A DNA stretch of 64,000 nucleotides from Fomitopsis serialis (lineage: Eukaryota; Basidiomycota; Agaricomycetes; Polyporales; Fomitopsidaceae). The DNA lies in the NCBI RefSeq assembly GCF_022376445.1, contig NW_025955005.1, positions 226,019-290,018 of the forward strand. Direction: 5' to 3'. A program made the translations under genes and the position numbers. Shown here in pieces: positions 24,689 to 36,600 of the stretch. Below the pieces are notes generated by a model that was not told the origin of the DNA, did no database searches, and saw only the letters and a program-made list of their open reading frames with translations. Each line of letters begins with the position of its first letter. Within the stretch, counting starts at the first letter, position 1.

Positions 24689-27098
24689 TCACTGTTCTCC
24701 GTTCGGATCATACTCATACACCCCATACACTGGCTTCCACTGCCTCTCCCGCACCTTCTCCCTCACCTCCTCCTTCCTCCACCCCACATTCGCAACGCCC
24801 TCCTCGATCGCACGCTCCACCACCGCGCAAGTGACCTCGTAGTTGACCTCGGGAGAGTCCCCAAACGCAGGTAGGAGCGCGTCGTCGGGGTCTTCCAGCG
24901 CGGGCGCGAGGGACGCGAGTCGCTGTGCCCCCGCGACGATCATGCTGTCCGTCAGCGACCGCGCCTTCGACAAGATCGCGCCGAACCCCAAGCCCGGATA
25001 GATCAGAGCATCTTCGCAATTCCGGACGAGGCGTTATCACTTCTGTTCCCGCACAGCCAACGGAACAATCCCACTCACTGTTGCACTCCGCCACCACGTA
25101 CTTCTTCCCGCCCGGCAGCTCGCACGGCGGGAACGGGCTGCCCGCCGCGAGCAGCGCGTTCCCGTCCGACCACCGCTTCGCATCTTCGGGTTTGCACTCA
25201 TGTTTGCTCGTCGGGTTCGACAGCGGGAGGATGATCGGGCGCTCCGTGCCCCTCGCCATCTCCTTTACTACCTCCTTGTCGAACGCGCCGCCCACTGTAG
25301 AGCACCCAATCAGCACCGTCGGCTTCGCGCGCCGCACGACCTCCAGCAGCCCAATATCTCCGTTTTCATTCGCCTCGGCGCCCTCCCACTCTTCGTCCGC
25401 GCGGACGAAGTCTGAGAGGCCCTCCCGGATCTTGTCTGATCCGAGGGAGGCTTTGACGAGCCCGAAGCGGTCGAGCAGCCAGAACTGCTTGTTCGCGTCA
25501 GAGGACGACAGACCGTCGAGCGTGACCATGGCGTCGCGCAGCTGGCGCGCGATGCCGAGCCCTGCGGTGCCCGCGCCGAAGATGACGATGCGCTGGTCTG
25601 ACAGTTTGGACTTCGTCACTCCGACAGCGGCCAAGATCGTTGCAAGCGTTACTGCTCCAGTGCCTTGTCTGTTGGTCGAATGGTTGAGAGCTTGAATATG
25701 ACAATAGACTACAAGCGACGTACACATCGTCGTTGAAGACGGCATGTTTCCTCGCGTACGCATCCAGCAATCGCTTTGCGTTGTGAACGCCGAAATCCTC
25801 GAAATGGAGGAGGCTATGGGGATAGTGCTTCCGCACCAGCTGTACGAATCTATATCCGGTCTCATGATCTAGTTCAGCCAGCAGATATTGCCGGTACTCA
25901 CTTGTCAACAAACCGATTGTACTCTTCTCCCCGGACTCGCTTGTGAGGCCAGCCCTGACAAGCTGTGAGCCACATTCGACGATGAAGCATGAGGGCACGT
26001 ACAACGTATAGAGGGTCCTTTAGCAGCTTCTCATTGTCGGTTCCGACGTCGAGCGTCACCGAAAGCGTTCGCGACGGGTCCACGCCTGCTAAGAGACTAG
26101 ATGGGCATTAGGGCAGGGTATATGCTATGAAAGGTTCACGCCTACGTGTAGATCGATGCTTTCGCGGTAGATATCTAGCCTGGACATGAGAATGTATCAA
26201 CTAATCAATACAATGCAAGCGGTGCGTACACCGATACCCTAAAAGTATCGCTGAGTTGGTTGCGTCGTGACTGATGACCGAACTTACCCCCACACCCTGG
26301 TCACCAATCCCAAGGATCATCTCTGCGTCGGAGCAAACGACTAGGTCGACATCTCGCCCTCGCGCCTGCTCGAGAAAGTCTTCCTCCATCGAGTCTTGGT
26401 GAGGAAGGGTTAGGTAGAGCCCTTCGCTCCGTCGGAACAGGTGGGAATACTTAGAGATTGCCTCCGCCTATATATATGTGCAGGCACAGTCTGTTCAGAT
26501 ACATTCCCCAGATAATAACAGTTAATTCCATATCATTAGACCCCGAGCTTAATGTGTGCACAGGCGGAGCATGTCAACCTTGGCTCTGGGGCGTTCCCTT
26601 CAGGGTGTGACCATATCGACGAATGCCGAGCGCGAGACCGAGGTTTGTGGTCAAAGTCAGCCGGCAGAAGATGCGGATCGCTCGACGAGAAGGTCAGACA
26701 AGGGCCTGACGACCTCTGCCTGTGCACGAGTTTTAGGGAAGGGGTCTAGTAATATGGAATCAGCTGGAATGACGCGTCGAACGCACCTCGGTAGGCGTGT
26801 ATATGATCGGCGTGAGCTCCTGCAAATGCCTCGAGACCAACGCGTAGTACAGCACCCAGTTCTGGTCTCTCAAGCTCTGCAGGAACGTGTTCTTCCGCAG
26901 CGGCGTCTCGCGCGACTGGAGCTGGTCGTAGGCCCGCTGGCACTGCTCGTCGAGCGTGTTGACGCGGTGCGGCAGGCGGCCTGTAAGACCGAAGGCCTTG
27001 CGCTCCGCGGTCGTGAACGCGCTGCCTTTGTTCCACCGCGGGCTTGTGAGGATGACCTCGCCGCGTAGGGCGACGCGGAATGCTGGTTCAGACGACAT
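24689..27098 (-). CDS. NAD(P)-dependent malic enzyme (paralogue 2)
   Basis: Same enzyme family and exon layout as the gene at 13049-15196. The start at 27098 gives [20 protein letters not shown]. Motifs in order are [39 protein letters not shown], a 9-nt Gly-Ile-Gly exon (26238-26230), [35 protein letters not shown] and QGTGAVTL. The nucleotide fold [12 protein letters not shown] follows, then [19 protein letters not shown] and IYPGLGFGA, with the stop at 24691-24689. The first intron is unusually long (26786-26468, 319 bp); the others are ~50-70 bp. The copies are clearly homologous but diverged (e.g. [10 protein letters not shown] versus YVRPDAEWEG). Which copy is NAD or NADP specific cannot be read from sequence with confidence. 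Confidence 0.91.
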
Positions 27099-27644
27099 GG
27101 TGGAAAGGGATATGTTGTTGAGGGCATGTCACTTAGGCCGTCGAAACTGAAGTACTGAAGTACTAAAGGTCGAATGTGATGGAGCGGATATGACGTCGTT
27201 CGGGGCGACATCGTTTTCGCAAGTCGGTTCTCCCTGGCGATGACAAGCTCTGATCAGGCGGTCAATACAGAATCTATGCAAGACTAACACCACGCAAATA
27301 AGATCGCACTGCAGGCGCAGGTCATAGACGTCCTTGCACTCACTGATCAACAGGGATCCGGTTGAGGCAAGCCTGGGTGACGCTTCTCAAAGACCCAGCT
27401 TTCTCAATCGATGCCAAACTTTGTGAACGGTGATACGACTGAAATGAGAACAAAGACGACAGATATGACAATTGCAACGAGCGACGGCCGGGCATGGTTT
27501 GTGCTAAGTTTGTACGAGAACTGCAGCGCTCAGCTCAGCGTTTAGGAATACGCCACCAAAGCCAAGCATGTACCCACAGAGGTTCCCATTGTGGCACCAA
27601 GGGATGCTGTGGCTGAGCTCACTCGAGCCGCCGAGTACACCGTC
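27099..27644. other. divergent intergenic region, malic enzyme 2 / RS protein
   Basis: 546 bp between two divergent start codons. No clear TATA box or other element is seen. Confidence 0.45.
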
Positions 27645-29256
27645 ATGTCCAAGTCCACCCTCTCCTCGGTCGTCTCCAACCTGGTACGGGCCCAGATGGG
27701 CAGCGCGATGTCGCCAACGGTGACCGACGAAGACCTCGACCGCCACGTTGCGGAGCTAATATTGAAGGAGGCCAAGCAGAAGGCGGAGAAGTATGGCAAG
27801 GATGGTATTCGCGCGTACCTCCAAAGTAACTTGTGCGTTGTCCACCAGTTGGTTCTGTCAGTCATGGACTGAGACATTCAACAGCAACGAGAGTAATGCG
27901 CCCAGGGCTAACAAGCGCTTCCTCTCGTCCATTATCAAGAACACTGACGACCACAACAAGACCATACTGCGCGCACAAGCTCAAGCGGCACAGGAGATTA
28001 GGCTAGAGCGCGAGGAGCAGGAGAGGCGGGAGCGGAGGGCCCGCGCAGAGGAAGCGGTCGCTGCGGAGCGCATGCGGCGGCTCATGGGGCAAAGTGGCCG
28101 GACAGAGTGGGCGAGCAACTGGGATCGTGGCGGGTCGAGGGACCGCAAGCGGCGAGAGCGGAGCTGGGAGGGGAGCGACTCGTATGACGGCGACGAGCCT
28201 GAGCGAGAGCGCAAGCGGGAACGCAGGTCGGACAGACACGAAGGGGAGCGTCGTCACCGCCACCGGTCGAGGTCCGGAGAGGGGCGCAGTCGGAGGGACG
28301 ACGAGCGGAGGTCGAGGCGGTCGCCCAGTCGGGATCGGTATGACCAGGAAGAAGACGATGAGGAGGAGCGACGCCGGCGGAGGAGACGGCACAGAGAACG
28401 CAGGTCTAGTGCCCACCCGGGAGATGAATCCGAAGACAGAGACCATGCACGGCGCAGGAGGCGGCATAGAGACGAGACTACATCTCACCGAAGTCGTCGC
28501 TCGAGCCCTTCTGAGAGGACACGTCTCATATCTGCTGAAGTCGACCGGCCGTCGCGTTCAAGGCGACACTCTCCATCTAACGACGGTCCCAGCCACCCTT
28601 CGCAGCCACGACATGACGATGCAGAGGAAGCTGAAGATACCCTCACTCGAGAAGAGAAGCTTCGTCTCGAGCTGAAGCGGAAGGGCAAAGCAAAAGCGAC
28701 GGACGACGCCGACATCGCGCAGACTCGCAGGAGTCCCACCTCACGCAAGACTTCCGCGACCCGAGACGGCGATCGTCGGACTAAATCTCGTACACGTACA
28801 CCCGACGCAGACGACACAAGGAATGGCTCAACCTCGTCGCGTACCATGCGCTCGTCAATGAGCCCAGCGCGATCGTCCCCCAGTCCACCGTCTCCACTCA
28901 ACTCACCCCCACCTCTACCCCCTCTCCCGTCGAAGATGGACAAATACTTCGAGTCGTCATATGACCCTCGCCTCGACGTTGCACCCCTAGCCCTACCGAC
29001 GGTGCCCAAGACCGGCCTTATAGACGACGCCGACTTCGCCGGCTGGGATGCCATGCTGGAGGTCATCCGCCAGCGCCGGGAGTACAAGGCGGAGAAGAAG
29101 ATACTCGAGCGGTGGGGCGTCGGGAAAGACAAGGAGAAGAAGAAGGGTGCTGACACCGTTGCTTCGTGGTCGGAGGGCGGGAGCAGCGTCATGGATATCA
29201 AGTATAAGAAGAAGGGGTCCGTGAGGGAGTGGGATATGGGCAAGGAGGGCTTTTGA
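27645..29256 (+). CDS. RS-rich coiled-coil protein of unknown function
   Basis: Two exons, 27645-27832 and 27885-29256, joined by a 52 bp GTGCGT...CAG intron, give 519 aa. The start MSKSTLSSVVSNLVRAQMG is preferred to an upstream in-frame ATG-type start because the conserved-looking region begins there. Residues ~20-65 form a compact helical segment (DLDRHVAELILKEAKQKAEK). A charged coiled coil follows (IRLEREEQERRERRARAEE). Then come ~200 residues rich in Arg/Asp/Ser repeats (RRRRRHRERRS, SRRSSPSERTR). The C-terminus is ordered again (DDADFAGWDAMLEVIRQRRE) and ends basic. RS/RD composition suggests nuclear RNA processing, but the family was not recognised. Confidence 0.75.
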
Positions 29257-29749
29257 ATGTTTGGTTGGTTGGATTTGACCGTGAGGGACACTCGCCGCAT
29301 ACCGTCTCGGATACTCACCCTTGTACTATGTAATAATACATTCGCTGACTAGAGTAGAGATGTCATAATGAGGTGTATCTTACATCGCCGCAGCGGCTTT
29401 CGCTACTACATCAGAGGAGTTCGCGTGTACAACTGATATACTCATACATATAGTCTTTATATATTCCGAGCAATGCCTGATACTTTTCCGACGATGAGGG
29501 GGGCTTCAAATATTACGCCAGACCCACTGCCATGTAAGTAGGGTAAGATACTGTGGTCTACGAAAGACCTGATGCGACTTACCAGGCCCATAAGCAGTTG
29601 AAGGATTAAAACTGCATAGTTCACTAGCCAACCACCGTAGGCGCAGGACTCGGGACGTTTTGTGCGCTTGGTCCCCAAGGATGGAGGAGCACCTACAGTG
29701 CCATATTCCCGTGAGTACTCTATCCGTCAATTTAGCCTTGGTAGCATTG
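29257..29749. other. intergenic, no gene recognised
   Basis: 493 bp between convergent genes. A short minus-strand frame (29457-29730) has no recognisable domain. Confidence 0.5.
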
Positions 29750-31515
29750 CTAACTCACCCCCGTCGCACTCGATACAGCCTTCTCTCCTGTTCTTTCCTG
29801 TTGCAGATTTCGCATACGTTTGAGAACGTCCTTTGAGAGCGTGCCACCCCACATCCAGCTGCGCGCAAGGAATAGTTCGTCGAGGATCAGGTTGGGAAAC
29901 AAGCGATCGATGAACTCTGCATTGAGTTGGGCCTCCTCCGGGGAGTAAATGATCGCTTGAATGCTGAGTAGTCTGATCTCCCGCAGTGGGTGGTGCGAGG
30001 GGGAGTCATCGAGAGCGGCGAGGGACAAATCTCGAAGATCGCATAGTAAGGTGAGGTCCTGCAGCCTGGGGCAGGCTTTGGCGATCGCAACGAGGCTCCC
30101 GGCGCGGAGCCTGCTCATCATGGGTGCGAAGTACTGCGCCGCCATCTGAAACATAATATCATCGGGGGGGAAGAGCACGGATGAACCAAGGTCGATTCGA
30201 AGCGACAACAGGTTCGGCCAGTTCGACACCATCTCCTCGACCTCCGCGTCTGAGCCGAAGAGATTCCAGCACGCAGGCGGGGATAGATGGACTGTCTCCA
30301 GCTGTCCAAGCTGGCATAACGGCCGTACGATGTCAATGAGGGCCCGCGGCGAGGTTGAAATCCTCCCCCTCTTCTCCACGCTTTTGCGATCGAGGATGAA
30401 ATGTCGGAATGAACTGCTGTCCGCGACCGTCAGAGAGACGACGCGTAGGCACTCAAGTAAATCATAAGGGTCTGCTTCGGCGCGATCGTACACCGTGAGT
30501 GAGAGGTAGGACAAGGCAGGAGTCGAACAATGCTGGAAGAAAGAAATCGTCGGCTTCTGCATGCTGCACGACACTCTGATCTTCTGAAGGGCCGGGAACG
30601 CCAGCGCCTCCGTGACAGGATCGTCGCGGGGAAGGTCCAAGGAAAGCTCGGTGAGATGTGGGATGCGTGACCACTCACGTAGCAACCGTGTGTCCAGACC
30701 GAACGTAGGACGGGAGAGGCGGATTTGTCGTAGATGCCTGCACTTGCTCAAGAGCAACAGGGTCTCCGTATCGTGGCAGTCGCCTAGATCGACCTCTTCC
30801 ACGTTTGGGCACGCCGAAGAGACATGCTGAATGACCTGCTCCAGTGCATGACGGTGTGCAGGATAGTCGGGCATCTTGAACCATGAGTAATATGACATTG
30901 AACGAATAGCCAGACTCAAGATGGTAGGCGAGATGAGGCTGATTACCCCGCTTTCCAACGGCTGCCCGGGCGTGATTGTCAACTCGAGCAATGAGGGCAA
31001 CAGTGGCCTGCCATTGCTGAAGGTAGACACCCATTCGATGACCTTGGACCCGACCTGAACTGGCCTCCAGGATACGTCCAGCGCACGCACACGTCTGGCA
31101 TAACCGTTGAATCGTCGCCAGTCGTCGGTAGTGATTGAACCGGAGACATTCTGTCGCAGATTCTTGTAAGAGTACATTTTCTCGTAAGATGAAAACACAC
31201 CCATTCAGTTCGTTCCACACCATCCATTACGTCCCGGATGTCCATGTGGACCGCCCTGCGCTGTTGCAGAGACGGAATCACTTTGAATAGGTCCGTAAGA
31301 GTAGACAAGTGTTTCCAGAGCACATCGAGAGCACACTCCGATATAGCTCGCGATGCGCGGGCTGCTCGACACAGAGTTCGTCGACGCTCGAGCTGGTATC
31401 TTGTCACCGGCCAGCCCTTTGGCAGCTCGTCGCCAAAGGGGTCCACGAATGGATCCAAGTGCTGGAATATTTCACGGAGAACGTCCCTATTCTCCGTAAC
31501 TCGACATCCTGCCAT
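29750..31515 (-). CDS. F-box-type protein with leucine-rich C-terminus
   Basis: F-box proteins are substrate adaptors of SCF ubiquitin ligases; basidiomycetes have many. The start MAGCRVTENRDVLREIFQHLD is followed by LCRAARASRAISECALDVLWKHL, the usual F-box helices. The rest (~470 aa) is an LRR-like series, e.g. LPSLLELTITPGQ, VEEVDLGDCHDTETLLLLS, LTELSLDLPRDD and LTLLCDLRDLSLAAL. Joining the two reading blocks needs a small intron near 31218-31181 (38 bp, GT...AG), shorter than other introns here, so that junction is uncertain. The stop is at 29750. It is not similar enough in motifs to the next gene to call them recent duplicates. Confidence 0.72.
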
Positions 31516-32425
31516 GTCCGGCCGTAGGTGAGTCTGACGCGTCGATGTCGAGCCCAAGGTCGGTGGTAGCCTGCAGGTCAAAAGCAGGTGTGCGGAAATG
31601 TGCGGCGACTAGCAATGTGAGCATACTATGAACGTTACGGCAAGTCGTACTAGCCTCACGTCGTCCTCACGCTGTCAGACCAGCGTTTCGACTACAACAG
31701 TGCCGGCGCCAGTGGCGCTCGTGCTCGAAAGAGGCCTTAACGCCAGCTTGAAGTCGTGTACATACTGTAATCAGCGAGAACAATAATGACAACGCACGCG
31801 CGCGCACTGATAACCAGATACACATTAGACAGCAAGGCCGCAGGCAAGACCGCTACGCAGGCCTAGTATACCATTCAGAATAGCTACAGCACCTACACGA
31901 ATGAACGTGAATCATACCTCGAGCTCGCTCGAGATCAATAAGCGCAACAGCGACAAGTCGTGAAACAGATTCCAGCATGTACAAGTGCACCGCCCACCCC
32001 ACTCCAGTCCCCTGCCCACACTCCCCGCGCTCCCCATCGGCGCGGATGCAAATTATCTGATACTACGAAAATCGGAGGAAAGGCATAAAGTGGCGAGAAT
32101 CGAGACGATTAAGAGACCTCCGTATCCGGGATACCTGGGTCCATGACGAACGAGGCGACGAGCCACAGAGTAGACGACCGAGACCGGGGTTGATGGTGGT
32201 AGCAAGTGTACGATAGGCGATTGATGGTATACGGAACGATATGATGTGAGACGAACAGATGGAGATGGTCATGAGTAGTCGTGAATCGTTGGAAAGTTGG
32301 TCGGACAACACGAATATACAGACAAAGGAGGCTATGGCACATGAGGGTGACATTAGTCGATTTTTAAGAGGTGATTCCGTCTTCGTGATAGTGGGCATAA
32401 GAGCATGATTGAAGGGGGTTCGGCC
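31516..32425. other. intergenic, no gene recognised
   Basis: About 900 bp between two minus-strand F-box-type genes. Only short frames without motifs are present. Confidence 0.5.
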
Positions 32426-33664
32426 TCAAGAGTCATATTCGCGTTCGCGCTCGCACGAGTCCAGCACCCCGCGCTAGAAAATCGGACATCAGCGTCAGCC
32501 CCTCGCCATTGCACAGCCAATGAAGACACATACGTTGATAGCACGGAACTCGCGCACGTCCTGAGTGAACCGGAGGTCCACGCCCTGGCGCGCGCACGCA
32601 ATCTTCAGCGCGTTGAGGTGCGGATGACGCTCGCCGCCGTGCCACATGTGGGCCGTTACCACTCGGAGCGCGTCGCTCTTCTTGATCGTTCGCAGCACGG
32701 GCTGCAGCGACGTGTCCATGTCTACGCCGAAGGCGATATGCTGGACGCCCTCCGGCAGGGAGCTGAAAAGGCCCTGAGGCGTCCACCCGCTCTCCACGCG
32801 CAACTCGCGCAGCGCAGTGCACTGGAGGATCGACGCGACGCCCTCATGCCCGCCGCACGTCGGGAGCGCGAGCGACTCGAGCGTCGGCGCGTGCTCGCGG
32901 AGGAGGTGCTCGAGCAGCTCTGGCGATGGGTCCCGCTCGAGCTCGAGATCGCGCAAGCTCTCCCGAGAGTTGTGCAGGAGCCACTTCATGAAGTCGACCG
33001 ACGGCGCGCGCTGGAAGTTCATCCTGAGCTCCTCAAGCGCGCATGCAAAGGGCGCGGGCGACGTGCTCGACAGCTGCGGCGGCGTGCCACTGACGACTAG
33101 GGACTTGAGCGAAGGCCAGATGTTGAGGAGCTGTGCGAGCGACGAGCTGTTGTCGGACCAGTTGCTGAACTGCAGCGACCGAATGCTCGGGCCCGTGCGG
33201 AGGATCGCGAGGGTCGAATCGTCAAACGAGGGCGCAGAGCGCTTCAGGCGGTCGACTGAGGGCTCGCCGACGAGGTCTTCGCCCGGACCCGGCTTCCCGT
33301 ACAAAGCGATGCTCAGCTGCAGGAGGTTGGGGCAAAGCGTGACGGCACGCGCGAACGATCGGTGGCAGAGGCGATAGGGCTGGTTGTGGTCCAAGGTCAC
33401 TTGCATCGCCTGGACGGCATCACCAAGCATGCGCCCCCGGGGCGTCGACCGGTCGACCGCGTCCTGGAAAGCGATGTATGCCGTCTGGCAACGCAGGCAG
33501 ACGTTGCGAAAAAGGAGCTTTTGCGCGATGACAGACCAATCCTTGCATACCAGCGCGCAATTCGTATACAGGCAGATGTTCGAACGAGGCTCGCCATCCT
33601 CATATGCGGTCTCGAGGATGTTCATGACGATCTCGGTTGGAACTCGGACATTCTTGCGCGCCAT
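32426..33664 (-). CDS. F-box-like / LRR protein
   Basis: Start MARKNVRVPTEIVMNILETAYED with YTNCALVCKDWSVIAQKLLFRNV, the degenerate F-box and following helix common in agaricomycete F-box proteins. LRR-like segments follow: CPNLLQLSIALYG, SIRSLQFSNWSDNSS, WPSLKSLVVSG, SLRDLELERDPS, TLESLALPTCGG and LRELRVESGW. Exons are 33664-32534 and 32473-32426. The last intron (AAC then GTATGT ... CTAG) leads to a 15-residue tail and TGA, giving 392 aa. An unspliced reading would stop at 32495 instead. A role as a ubiquitin-ligase adaptor is inferred from architecture only. Confidence 0.75.
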
Positions 33665-36600
33665 TGCTGGACGCGCCGGGTAGCGGGTCGTGAGAGTTAG
33701 TGGTTCATGAGAGGGGAGTGTCTGTCCACATGAATCAGCAAATCTCTCCACAACTCGGCTGTAAAAAGCATTGGGAGACGGGAACGAGATCAGAGACATT
33801 GCAACGTAACCCCTAGTCCGTCGACGCTTGATCATAACACCAAGTCGTGCCTTTGGCGTGATCAATGAGGCGCAGCGACATTACTTTGTCTCGGAAACGT
33901 CTCCATATATGCGGTCGTCGAATATGCGGTTTTGCAGCGAAGGAAAAGACACTCACCTGGGGTCCAGATGCCGCGTACAGGAAGGAGAAGAAGCCCATTG
34001 TTGGTCCTTGGACGAGAAGAGCGCGGGAGGAGATCCGGAGAGTCGCTCGTCGTCGGGCACGAGGAGGGGGAAGCGGACGGGCCAGACATGTCTGTGCAGG
34101 GCTTTATATATGGAGTTGTGTGCAAAGTGAAGTGACGGTCGCCCATCGGGCGCGCACCTCTCAGGATCTGTCCACTCCGGCGTTCGCCGGCGTCATAATT
34201 AGCATTTCCGACTCACCGCCACGGTACCGCCGAGAATGGGGATTGCAAAATTAAGCTTCCTGGCGCTCCCACAGCCTGCCCATCTGCTTCGCTTGCCTCG
34301 TCTTCTTGTACGCAACCAGCAAGCCCGCCGCTGCATCCTCCTCGCTGTCGCACGCACTCGCGCGGGCAGCCCGCCACCAACTACCCTGGCCCGAACAACA
34401 GTCCGATTCTGGCGGACGGACGCCGTACGTACAGGATGCGCCCGCACGGTGAGAAAATACCGGGCTTTCATCCGGACATCCACCCAGCCCTGCCATCCTC
34501 AAACAGGTCGCACCAGCGGCGCGTGCTGTTGGTTGCAACCTCGCTTGCAGTTCGGAGGTCACATCGCCGCCTCGTCTTCTCAACAGCCCCACTGTGCAAT
34601 GGCAGAACAATTGGGTTGCGTAGCAGTGCTATTGTTCTACGCTGACAGTTCGCATCGCGCACCAAGTCAAAGACGCCTCCTCGGCATCTGGTAACAGAAC
34701 TTTGAAAGTTCCGCGGAAACACCCCCCACAATAACGCCGGCAGACCCAGCCTTCATCTGCGGGTCCGCAGTGCACTAGTAGCAGTGATGGTGCACCGCTC
34801 AACAATAAGTACCTCTCACGGTCGCACATTTCGTGGAACGCTCCGCTCATCGCCCAATGCAGTGCGTGCGGTCGCTGGACACGTCGTCCGGACTCCGTCT
34901 CTGGTCGAAAGTCGGATACATCGTATCTGATCGACGTCAAGTGGCCAGCGCGACTCTCCTCGCCTCCCAACCCATGTAATTCGGCCCCCTGGTGTTCGCC
35001 CGACGAGCTGCAAGTTCTCTTTCTTTCACGATCATTGCTCTTTGACATTTTTATTACCGCCAGCCTCGTTCAGGCCGACGGGATCATACCACCGTCGCGT
35101 GTCCTCAGGGGCCAGACATGCCTCCTCGGCATCCTGGCCAATGGCGACTGCCCCAAGGCCTGCGCGCTGCAGCGTGGTATGCCAGAAGGGCCGTGGCGCG
35201 CGCCGTGCGCGCTCGCCACCGACGAATGACATCGCTTCCCGCCCGCCCAAATAGGGCGGTTTACTACCATAAACAGCAATTTTTAGTCATCGAGGCGCCG
35301 CTTCCTTCGCACAAGGCTTTCGCGTGCAGCGATCCGCCTTACGGGAGGTGACGCGCGGGATTGGTCCTCGCTGACGCTCGTTACGTTGTCCTACATATGG
35401 CGGTACCGCTCTGCTGGCAACCCGTACAACGTGGCCTTTTCCGTGATGCACATGGCCGCCGGTACCGGTAGGTCAATTATCCCGCTTAATGGACTGTACG
35501 TACTCGAGACGGTTGACTCTCGGGCTTCTGTGAAGTTGTGGACGATCCGGAAGATGAGTAGCGGTGTAGCGTTCTCGGCGGCGGGTAGTGCGGGGGTCCG
35601 AGAAGGGTCCTGCTACAAGACGGTGCGGCGATAGAACCTGCCGCACTTTATGAAATGACCTACCAGAATGGCACTATTCGCGTCGCATGCGTCTACGCCT
35701 TCCACATTGTCCTTCGACCAGATATGACAGGATGGCGTACGCATCAAGGTGTCGGTACCATCTGAAGCTTGAAGCCTATCTGTACCTGTGAGCCATTGTC
35801 TTGGATCTACTCTGCCCTCCGTTAACGCGCTCTTACAGCTTGTGATGCCAAAGTTCACATCCCGGAAGGTTGGCAGCCAGGAGTCGTGAGCGACACGCGC
35901 AATCCTCGTCTTCTCTGCTCACTCCCTATCGCGAGCATGCAGCGGGTCTCGAACTGCGCAGTCGGTATATAGACCACTCGAAGGTCTTCTCCTGCCGTGT
36001 AGCACCGCGCTCCGTCTTGGCTACCATCCCTGCCTTGTCCTCGGCATACGCGCCCCTGCTCTATATACTTGGCTCTGCTTGCACGCTTGGGCCACAGAGC
36101 GCTCAGGCTCAGAGGTACCAACCCCGGTGTTCTGCCTGCGTCCGCCGACCTTGTTCTTCCGCGCCGCGCTGAATCCGCCGACACACCTTTCCTCGGGACA
36201 CCTGTGACGCGTAATTGCTTCAACGTTGTCGATGCGTGTCTTCTCCGGCCTCGTTGTACTCTCGGAGCGCTCTCACGCAGCATGGCCGCGGAGTTAGCGG
36301 GAGTCGGTCACTGATCGACGTACAGACCGGTGCCTTCCGTCCTCCACCGCTCGTTGCTCAAGCATTCAGTGTCTCTTAGAAGTTTGCCCACTGGGTCTAC
36401 ACCATCCGGAATCTCTGGAACTCTTGTTGCATAGGGTGATGTGGCCTGGATGTCAAGCTACAACACGGTCGACACAACCGCGTGCTACTTTGCGGCAATT
36501 GGCTATCGTAGAAACTGCGGAAGGCCTTGGGAAGGCGCTCAAGTCGTTCAAATTCGGTGGCGGCCTCGCCTATACGGTTACGGCGTTCAATGCAGATGAC

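Noticed and set aside
28003..28488. Minus-strand proline-rich frame
   Set aside because: Antisense of the Arg-rich region of the RS protein; repeats in one strand create an open frame in the other.
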